A stretch of DNA of 5,749 nt from Streptococcus sp. UBA6071 (GTDB lineage: Bacteria; Bacillota; Bacilli; Lactobacillales; Streptococcaceae): assembly GCA_002436115.1 (NCBI GenBank), contig DIXV01000077.1, positions 1 to 5,749 on the forward strand. Direction: 5' to 3'. Shown here piece after piece: positions 1 through 4,639 of the stretch (position 1 is the first letter of the stretch; each line of letters opens with the position of its first letter). The position numbers and the translations under genes were made by a program. Under the pieces are notes generated by a model. The model did no database searches. It was not told the origin of the DNA and saw nothing but the letters and a program-made list of their open reading frames with translations.

Positions 1-30
1 CAAATAGTTAATCTTTATAAGGAGGATAAC

Positions 31-1407
31 ATGTCACATTTTTCTGATAAGTTCATGGAAATCTCTGGTAAAATTGGGTCGCAAAGACATCTAGTTGCGA
101 TTAGAGATTCCTTCATTGCAATGATGCCAATCACAATGGCTGGCTCAATAGCTGTTCTCTTGAATGTCTTTTTACGGGACATTCCGACTAGTATTGGTTG
201 GACTGATTTTGCGACAGCTATGCAACCGATCATTGCGATTAATGGGTATGTCTACTTTGGTACAATTGGTATCATGGCATTATTCTTTGCATTTATATTT
301 GGATATAACCTGTCTGTCATGCATAAGGTTAATCCAGTAGCAGGTGGGATTATTTCTTTTGCATCATTTATCTCGACAATTCCACAAACCTTAACCATTG
401 CAACACCGCTTGAGGATGTTAAGGTATCTGTTGTTTCAGCTCTGAAAGATCTGGGGCTAACCATTGCTAAAACAGATGGTATTGCAACTTTAGAAACGTC
501 GCAATGGGGAGCAATTGATTTAAAGTATGCTGGTGCAACAGGCTTATTTACGGCCTTGATTATTGGGTTTTTATCAATGTTTGTCTATGCAAGTTTGACT
601 AAACGCAATATTACCATTAAATTACCTGACTCTGTTCCTCCAGCCGTTAATAAGGCATTTGCAGCAATTATTCCAGGGACTGTAGCTATCTACGCATGTG
701 CGGGGCTTGCTTTGCTTGTCTTTAGTCTAACAGGGTCAGCACTCAGTGATTTAGTTTCTTCATATATTCAAAGACCATTGATGGGACTATCTCAAGGTGT
801 TGGTTCTGTTATTCTATTGACCTTCTTGGTGCAATTATTTTGGTTCTTTGGACTACATGGGCACAATGTTTTAGCCCCTGTAATGGATGGTATTTATGGA
901 GTTGCCTTGAACGAAAATACTGCTGTTTACGAAGCAACGAAACAAATTTCTGAACTTCCGTGGGCTTGGACCCGTGGGTCCTTTGATGCTTATGCGCAAA
1001 TGGGAGGATCAGGGGTCACTTTAGCCTTAATTATTGCTATCTTTATTTTTTCAAAACGTGAAGAACATAAGACGATTGCAAAATTGGCATCACCAATGGG
1101 TGTCTTCAACATCAATGAACCAATTATCTTTGGGATGCCAATTGTGCTTAATCCAACCTTTGCGATTCCCTGGTTAATTGTGCCACCAGTTTGTGTTACA
1201 ATTGCTTATTTTGCAACAGTCGCAGGATTAATCCCACCGGTATTCTTGGCAGTCCCATGGATTACACCCCCAGGTCTGTATGCATATCTTGCAACGGGTG
1301 GAAGTATTATGGCAGCATTAGTATCGCTCTTTAATGTCTTTGTGGCCTTCCTCATTTGGACACCATTTGTATTATCTGCAAATAAGGTGAAAGCTGAGGA
1401 TACCTGA
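31..1407 (+). CDS. PTS sugar permease EIIC, lactose/cellobiose family
   Basis: This 458-residue protein is the membrane component (EIIC) of a phosphotransferase system. EIIC moves a sugar, typically a beta-glucoside such as cellobiose or a galactoside, across the membrane while its partner EIIB phosphorylates it. The sequence is hydrophobic, with long membrane segments (for example around residues 26-48, 66-94, 170-190, 211-236 and 325-342). It carries two family hallmarks: WFFGLHGHN at 271-279, with the conserved histidine 276, and NINEPIIFG at 360-368, with glutamate 363 in the substrate region. Length is close to the usual 430-460 residues. The ATG is preceded by TAAGGAGG at 18-25 with a 5-base spacer, so the start is secure. 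No EIIA, EIIB or phospho-glycosidase gene is visible, so the partners lie upstream or elsewhere. The next gene overlaps its stop by one base. The family is near certain; the sugar cannot be read from the sequence. Confidence 0.95.
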   Translation: MSHFSDKFMEISGKIGSQRHLVAIRDSFIAMMPITMAGSIAVLLNVFLRDIPTSIGWTDFATAMQPIIAINGYVYFGTIGIMALFFAFIFGYNLSVMHKVNPVAGGIISFASFISTIPQTLTIATPLEDVKVSVVSALKDLGLTIAKTDGIATLETSQWGAIDLKYAGATGLFTALIIGFLSMFVYASLTKRNITIKLPDSVPPAVNKAFAAIIPGTVAIYACAGLALLVFSLTGSALSDLVSSYIQRPLMGLSQGVGSVILLTFLVQLFWFFGLHGHNVLAPVMDGIYGVALNENTAVYEATKQISELPWAWTRGSFDAYAQMGGSGVTLALIIAIFIFSKREEHKTIAKLASPMGVFNINEPIIFGMPIVLNPTFAIPWLIVPPVCVTIAYFATVAGLIPPVFLAVPWITPPGLYAYLATGGSIMAALVSLFNVFVAFLIWTPFVLSANKVKAEDT

Positions 1408-1556
1408 TGAAGCAAAAAAATGGTTTGCCCTTTCTAATGGCTCTTGGGTTCATGCTCATTGCTATCAGCCCTCTTTACGGCAATAAATACTTCAATATTA
1501 TAAGTGGGGTTATGCTCGTCGGAGTTGGGTATTATTTTCTCAGACGGAAAAAATAA
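1407..1556 (+). CDS. 49-residue two-helix membrane protein coupled to EIIC
   Basis: I do not recognise this small protein. It is 49 residues long, starts MKQKNGLPF and ends FLRRKK. It contains two hydrophobic stretches, about residues 7-25 and 29-45, joined by a short polar turn (YGNKYFN). The positively charged residues at both ends predict a hairpin with both termini in the cytoplasm. The start is the ATG of TGATGA, whose first base is the last base of the EIIC stop codon, so translation is probably coupled to EIIC. No strong separate ribosome site is visible; GAGGA at 1396-1400 is 6 bases from the start and may help re-initiation. An intact frame, the exact stop overlap and the terminator soon after support a real gene. 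By inference it may assemble with or modulate the permease. Chance cannot be fully excluded at this length. Confidence 0.7.
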   Translation: MKQKNGLPFLMALGFMLIAISPLYGNKYFNIISGVMLVGVGYYFLRRKK

Positions 1557-1597
1557 AGGAGAAGTAATCTTGAACCAAGAAGGTTAAGAGACGTTTG

Positions 1598-1613
1598 CTC
1601 AATTGTAATTGAG
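1598..1613. repeat. Short perfect inverted repeat before the terminator
   Basis: CTCAATTGTAATTGAG is self-complementary around a 2- to 4-base centre. It directly abuts the terminator hairpin that follows, with no base between them. It may be part of the 3' end structure of the permease transcript, or a small protein-binding site. No U-tract follows it directly, so it is not a terminator by itself. Confidence 0.45.
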
Positions 1614-1641
1614 GGAGAAGGTAGGTTTGCCTTCTCCTTTT
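1614..1641 (+). terminator. Rho-independent terminator of the PTS unit
   Basis: GGAGAAGG (1614-1621) pairs perfectly with CCTTCTCC (1630-1637) around an 8-base loop, followed by TTTT. It lies about 60 bases after the small membrane protein and closes the EIIC unit. This argues that the permease is transcribed separately from msmK and what follows. The U-tract is short, so some read-through is possible. Confidence 0.8.
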
Positions 1642-1831
1642 AGCAGTCATCAAACTCTTCTGAGAGCTGATTAATCTTATGAGAGTCTTATATGTGCTAA
1701 GCGGGCTGTCTTAGATTTTATGAGGGATAGGCAACCACAGTTATATCTGTAACTTAAGGGAGCTATCCTCTGACTTAAAAACGGGATATATTTTCCAGAG
1801 CTTCTCATTAATGAGAGAAAACAGCGAAAAA
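1642..1831. other. Intergenic gap without a recognisable gene
   Basis: I see no convincing open frame here on either strand. The stretch contains several small dyads: CTAAG/CTTAG at 1697-1701 and 1710-1714, GGATAG/CTATCC at 1725-1730 and 1763-1768 enclosing an ACAG/CTGT hairpin at 1737-1750, and the palindrome at 1803-1816. The motif ATGAG followed by AG or GG recurs three times. I could not match any riboswitch, T-box or known small-RNA signature. No good promoter precedes the structured part. It may be decayed sequence left by a lost gene, or hold an unrecognised regulatory RNA. Confidence 0.4.
1803..1816. repeat. Perfect 14-bp palindrome upstream of the msmK promoter
   Basis: TCTCATTAATGAGA is identical to its reverse complement. 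It lies 15 bases before the LacI-type operator and about 38 bases before the -35 box. It differs from the operator and lacks the central CpG, so if it is functional it would serve a different regulator. A chance palindrome in AT-rich DNA is possible. Confidence 0.4.
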
Positions 1832-1845
1832 CGAAAACGATTTCC
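1832..1845. promoter_or_regulatory. LacI-type operator at the msmK promoter
   Basis: CGAAAACGATTTCC is a near-palindrome centred on CpG. Taken as the 16-mer from 1831 to 1846, it matches the reverse complement of the second site (4169-4184) at 15 of 16 positions. The central CpG is where the hinge leucine of LacI-family proteins inserts, and such a regulator is encoded in this very operon. The site sits upstream of the -35 box, centred near -50 relative to the predicted start of transcription. It also partly resembles a CcpA catabolite site, with two mismatches to that consensus. Confidence 0.75.
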
Positions 1846-1853
1846 TTTTTTCG

Positions 1854-1882
1854 TTGACTATTTTGAAAGCGTGTGCTAAAAT
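1854..1882 (+). promoter_or_regulatory. msmK: Sigma-A promoter of msmK-lacI
   Basis: The -35 box TTGACT (1854-1859) and the -10 box TAAAAT (1877-1882) are separated by exactly 17 bases, which is close to consensus. Transcription should begin near 1889, leaving a leader of only about 19 bases before the msmK ATG. The promoter shows that reading frames starting at 1854 or 1881 cannot be the real start of msmK, because they would lie in or before the promoter. Confidence 0.85.
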
Positions 1883-1907
1883 GAAAAAAGAGAATGGGGG
1901 GATTCGT

Positions 1908-3038
1908 ATGACTACCTTAACCTTGGATAAAATTTATAAGAAATATCCGAAAAGCAATCATTATTCCGTTGAGGATTTTAACCTCAGTATTAAGGAAAAA
2001 GAGTTTATTGTTTTTGTTGGACCATCGGGTTGTGGGAAATCAACAACACTTAGAATGGCGGCAGGACTTGAAGACATCACTCGAGGGGAATTAAGGATTG
2101 ACGATATATTAGTAAATGATCTTGCACCCAAAGATCGTGATATCGCAATGGTTTTTCAGAACTACGCCCTTTATCCTCATATGACAGTATACGATAACAT
2201 GGCATTTGGTTTGAAACTACGAAAATACTCTAAAGATGAGATTAATAAACGTGTACAGGAAGCTGCTGAAATTCTTGGTTTAACAGAATTTTTGCAACGT
2301 AAACCAGCAGATTTATCTGGTGGACAACGTCAACGGATTGCAATGGGGCGTGCAATTGTACGTGATGCCAAAGTGTTCTTAATGGATGAACCCCTTTCAA
2401 ACTTGGATGCTAAACTTCGGGTATCCATGCGTGCTGAGATTGCGAAAATCCATAGGAAAATTGGAGCAACGACTATTTATGTGACGCATGATCAGACAGA
2501 AGCGATGACATTAGCTGATAGGATTGTTATTATGAGCTCGACCAAAAACGCTGATGGTTCTGGGACAATTGGAAAAATTGAGCAAATTGGAACGCCTCAG
2601 GAGCTTTACAATCAGCCTGTAAATAAATTTGTTGCAGGATTTATCGGAAGCCCAGCAATGAATTTCTTTGATGTCAAAGTAGAAGGTAGTAGTCTATTAG
2701 GTGAAGACGGGTTTAAAATCGCCTTACCAGAAGGTCAGAAGAAATCCTTAGAAAAAGCGGGCTATTTAGGGAAACGGGTACTATTCGGTATTCGTTCGGA
2801 AGATATTTCAAGTAAGCAGATGGTGCACGACACCTATCCAAATGCAACCGTCAAGGCGGAGGTTTTAGTTTCAGAATTACTTGGTTCTGAAACAATGCTT
2901 TATCTAAAGTTAGGTGAAACGGAGTTTGCATCAAGAGTGGATTCTCGTGATTTTCATAAACCAGGTGAGAAGGTGAGTTTGACTTTCAATGTGTCTAAAG
3001 GACACTTCTTTGATAAGGAAACTGAAAGTCGTATCTAA
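1908..3038 (+). CDS. msmK: MsmK-type ATPase of carbohydrate ABC importers
   Basis: This 376-residue cytoplasmic ATPase powers binding-protein-dependent sugar importers of the MalK/MsmK/UgpC family. It shows Walker A GPSGCGKS (38-45), Q-loop Q84, signature LSGGQ (136-140), Walker B VFLMDEP (156-162) with catalytic E161, the D-loop NLDA (165-168) and switch histidine H194. The C-terminal part, from about residue 235, is the regulatory beta-barrel domain of this family, ending in the typical GHFFDKETE stretch. Length equals that of streptococcal MsmK (about 377). In streptococci one MsmK serves several importers for raffinose, maltodextrins and similar sugars, and no permease or binding-protein gene is next to it here, which fits that shared role. 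The ATG at 1908 follows TGGGGGGA at 1895-1902. An in-frame TTG at 1854 is the -35 box itself and is rejected. The LacI gene follows after 29 bases. Confidence 0.95.
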   Translation: MTTLTLDKIYKKYPKSNHYSVEDFNLSIKEKEFIVFVGPSGCGKSTTLRMAAGLEDITRGELRIDDILVNDLAPKDRDIAMVFQNYALYPHMTVYDNMAFGLKLRKYSKDEINKRVQEAAEILGLTEFLQRKPADLSGGQRQRIAMGRAIVRDAKVFLMDEPLSNLDAKLRVSMRAEIAKIHRKIGATTIYVTHDQTEAMTLADRIVIMSSTKNADGSGTIGKIEQIGTPQELYNQPVNKFVAGFIGSPAMNFFDVKVEGSSLLGEDGFKIALPEGQKKSLEKAGYLGKRVLFGIRSEDISSKQMVHDTYPNATVKAEVLVSELLGSETMLYLKLGETEFASRVDSRDFHKPGEKVSLTFNVSKGHFFDKETESRI

Positions 3039-3067
3039 TGTTGTAAGAGTTGTGGGTTGGTGGTTCT

Positions 3068-4069
3068 ATGAAAAAAGTTTCAATTAATGATGTAGCGAGT
3101 ACGAGTGGGGTCTCCAGATCAACGGTATCAAAGGTTTTTAATGGTTATGCAGATGTCAGCCCTAAAACCCGAAAAAAGGTCTTAAAAGTGGCGGATAAGC
3201 TAGGGTATAGCCCAAATGCTGCTGCAAGAAGTTTATCAAGCAAAACACTACGGACAGTCGCCTTAGTCTTAAATAATATCAATGTGACAAGAGGGGTAAC
3301 AAGACCACTAGAAATCTTGAAAGGTGTGTTAACGTATTTTGACCAGACGGATTGTGAATTTGTATTTTATGCGACCGATTCCAAAAAGCAAAAGGAAAAA
3401 AGTTTAAGACGTTTTATACAAGAACATAACATCTCAGGCTTACTTATTCATGGTCTTGACATTTCGGAACCTTATTATGAAGAATTAAAGACAATAAATT
3501 TTCCAATTGTAACCATAGACATGCATTTTGATAATCCTAATCTAGGGACGGTTAGTGTAGATGATCGAAAAGCCGCCTTTGATGCCACGACCACTTTATT
3601 GGATAAAGGGTATCGCAAACTCTTGTGTCTGAATGGTTCCTTATCTGCTCAGGTCACGGAGGAGCGCTCAGAAGGATTTGTAAAGGCTTATCGTCAATAT
3701 GTTGAAAATGCGGAAGACTATATATTATATGCTGATTTTGATGAGACAACAGCATACCGTATTATTAGCCAAGAGCTTAAGCGTGGAAGGGAGTTTGATG
3801 GCCTATTTGCTGCATCAGATTTAATGGCAATTGGAGCCATGAGAGCATTGGAAGATTATGGTTTACGTGTCCCTGATGATGTAGGAATAATCGGCTTTGA
3901 TGATATCATCCTAACAAGCTATACAAAACCGACCTTATCTACTGTAAGACAGGATGCCACAGATTTAGGTATGATGGCAGCCCAATTACTGGATGATGTG
4001 ATGTTACACAAAACGGGTGCTCATCATAGGATTTTACCTCATAGTATTATTGTTAGAGATTCTATATAA
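3068..4069 (+). CDS. LacI/GalR-family transcriptional regulator
   Basis: This 333-residue DNA-binding regulator probably senses a sugar. The N-terminal helix-turn-helix is clear (SINDVASTSGVSRSTVSKVFNG, residues 5-26, interrupted only by the turn at G14). Recognition-helix residues R17 and S18 occupy the positions of LacI Y17 and Q18. The hinge AAARSL ends at L56, aligned with LacI Leu56. The periplasmic-binding-protein-like effector domain runs from about 61 to the end. It has the family's ERSEGF (R200 near LacI R197), ASD (D251) and GFDD (D278-D279) motifs. The ATG at 3068 has only a weak ribosome site (GGTGG, 4-base spacer); an in-frame TTG at 3050 would add six untypical residues. It is co-transcribed with msmK and ended by the terminator at 4071. 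Operators at 1832 and 4170 suggest it regulates itself, msmK and the RDD-GH65 operon. The inducer is unknown. Confidence 0.93.
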   Translation: MKKVSINDVASTSGVSRSTVSKVFNGYADVSPKTRKKVLKVADKLGYSPNAAARSLSSKTLRTVALVLNNINVTRGVTRPLEILKGVLTYFDQTDCEFVFYATDSKKQKEKSLRRFIQEHNISGLLIHGLDISEPYYEELKTINFPIVTIDMHFDNPNLGTVSVDDRKAAFDATTTLLDKGYRKLLCLNGSLSAQVTEERSEGFVKAYRQYVENAEDYILYADFDETTAYRIISQELKRGREFDGLFAASDLMAIGAMRALEDYGLRVPDDVGIIGFDDIILTSYTKPTLSTVRQDATDLGMMAAQLLDDVMLHKTGAHHRILPHSIIVRDSI

Positions 4070-4070
4070 T

Positions 4071-4117
4071 AAAACTAATTGCTTGGTTGATAGCCGAGTA
4101 ATTAGTTTTATTTTTTT
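4071..4117 (+). terminator. Strong terminator after the LacI gene
   Basis: A 16-bp stem with two G-U pairs joins 4071-4086 (AAAACTAATTGCTTGG) and 4094-4109 (CCGAGTAATTAGTTTT) around a 7-base loop. It is followed by one A and seven T. It begins one base after the regulator's stop codon. It separates the msmK-lacI unit from the RDD-GH65 promoter, which starts 12 bases downstream. Confidence 0.92.
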
Positions 4118-4128
4118 ATAGAAAAGTC

Positions 4129-4157
4129 TTGACAAACAATTAAGAAAACGCTATCAT
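4129..4157 (+). promoter_or_regulatory. Sigma-A promoter of the RDD-GH65 operon
   Basis: A perfect -35 box TTGACA (4129-4134) and a -10 box TATCAT (4152-4157) are separated by 17 bases. Transcription should begin near 4164. Such a strong promoter, with an operator straight after the start point, fits a unit that is tightly repressed until its sugar is present. Confidence 0.88.
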
Positions 4158-4169
4158 ATATCATATAAA

Positions 4170-4183
4170 CGAAATCGTTTTCG
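4170..4183. promoter_or_regulatory. LacI-type operator in the RDD-GH65 leader
   Basis: CGAAATCGTTTTCG, extended to ACGAAATCGTTTTCGT at 4169-4184, is a palindrome with a central CpG, broken at only one symmetric pair of positions. It is centred near +12 relative to the predicted start of transcription, a position where a bound protein blocks polymerase. Its reverse complement matches the msmK operator at 15 of 16 positions. The LacI-family gene just upstream is the obvious candidate to bind it. A CcpA role cannot be excluded. Confidence 0.82.
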
Positions 4184-4185
4184 TA

Positions 4186-4196
4186 AAGGTGGTGAT
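4186..4196 (+). promoter_or_regulatory. Extended ribosome binding site that decides the RDD start
   Basis: AAGGTGGTGAT matches the anti-Shine-Dalgarno complement AAGGAGGTGAT at all but one base. Its GG core ends 8 bases before TTG at 4201, which is ideal spacing. The nearer in-frame starts (GTG 4189, GTG 4192, ATG 4195) lie inside this pairing region. ATG 4195 remains possible if only AAAGG (4185-4189) pairs. The site begins three bases after the 14-base operator core, so a bound regulator would also cover it in the DNA. Confidence 0.55.
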
Positions 4197-4200
4197 GACC

Positions 4201-4617
4201 TTGCTATACAAATGTAATAGAATTTTAGCAGGCTTAATAGATCTTATTGTATTTTATATTCCTTGCCAGTTATTAACCTATGTGGTTTTACCGCAAGGAA
4301 ACCAGTCTAATTTACTATCGCAATTTTTGTTTTGCCTCTTGCTTACCGTTTGTGTATTAGGGTATGGACAGACACCTGGTAAATTTTTTGCAAGACTTAA
4401 AGTCGTATCTTCAAATCAGTCAGATGATTGGCTGTGGGTGTCAGCGAGAGAACTATCTAAAATAGTTTATTTTCTCCCTTTTGTAGGTCTTTTCTTAGCG
4501 ATAGTGAGTCTGGTACTTTATGTTTTAAAAGGGCGATTTATTCATGAACTTCTATCAGGGAAGGAAGTTTCCGTGACAGGAATCACTGATAAAAATGAAA
4601 ACCATCTAGACTTATAG
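4201..4617 (+). CDS. RDD-family small integral membrane protein
   Basis: This 138-residue membrane protein has three predicted helices (about 8-30, 38-56 and 89-109). The RDD family signature is recognisable but not perfect: R7 and D14 in RILAGLID of the first helix, the GQTPGKFF motif at 56-63 followed by LKVV, and a C-terminal RFIHELLSGKEV (112-123), where the family usually has a histidine-aspartate pair and this protein has H115-E116. Biochemical roles are poorly defined in this family; a few members have been linked to ion transport, so no function is asserted. It is the first gene of an operon with a GH65 phosphorylase, 22 bases apart, behind a repressible promoter. By inference it may serve entry or membrane handling of the substrate or an accompanying ion. 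The TTG start is preferred on ribosome-site spacing; ATG 4195 would add two residues. Confidence 0.82.
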   Translation: MLYKCNRILAGLIDLIVFYIPCQLLTYVVLPQGNQSNLLSQFLFCLLLTVCVLGYGQTPGKFFARLKVVSSNQSDDWLWVSARELSKIVYFLPFVGLFLAIVSLVLYVLKGRFIHELLSGKEVSVTGITDKNENHLDL

Positions 4618-4639
4618 ACTAACGAATAGGAGATTATTT

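Noticed and set aside
15..233. Minus-strand open frame of 72 codons opposite the EIIC start
   Set aside because: It is a shadow of a strongly supported coding region, extends across the EIIC ribosome site, and shows no recognisable domain.
252..464. Minus-strand open frame of 70 codons within EIIC
   Set aside because: It is fully antisense to EIIC; its composition is explained by the sense codons and no family is recognisable.
1206..1415. Minus-strand open frame of 69 codons across the EIIC end
   Set aside because: It is antisense to EIIC and to the start of the small membrane protein, with no domain or promoter evident.
1832..1845. Reading the operator as a CcpA catabolite site
   Set aside because: It fits the CcpA consensus with two mismatches, but the near-identical second copy and the local LacI-family gene make a dedicated operator the simpler reading; dual use is not excluded.
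1881..1907. Alternative msmK start at ATG 1881
   Set aside because: This ATG overlaps the -10 box and lies upstream of the predicted transcription start, so it would not be on the transcript.
1642..1907. Riboswitch, T-box or CRISPR array in the large gap
   Set aside because: No T-box core, no regular repeats with spacers and no known riboswitch core could be recognised, and most of the gap lies upstream of the promoter.
3050..3067. Alternative start of the LacI regulator at TTG 3050
   Set aside because: It would add MWVGGS before the classic MKKVSINDVA start of LacI-family proteins, with no better ribosome site.
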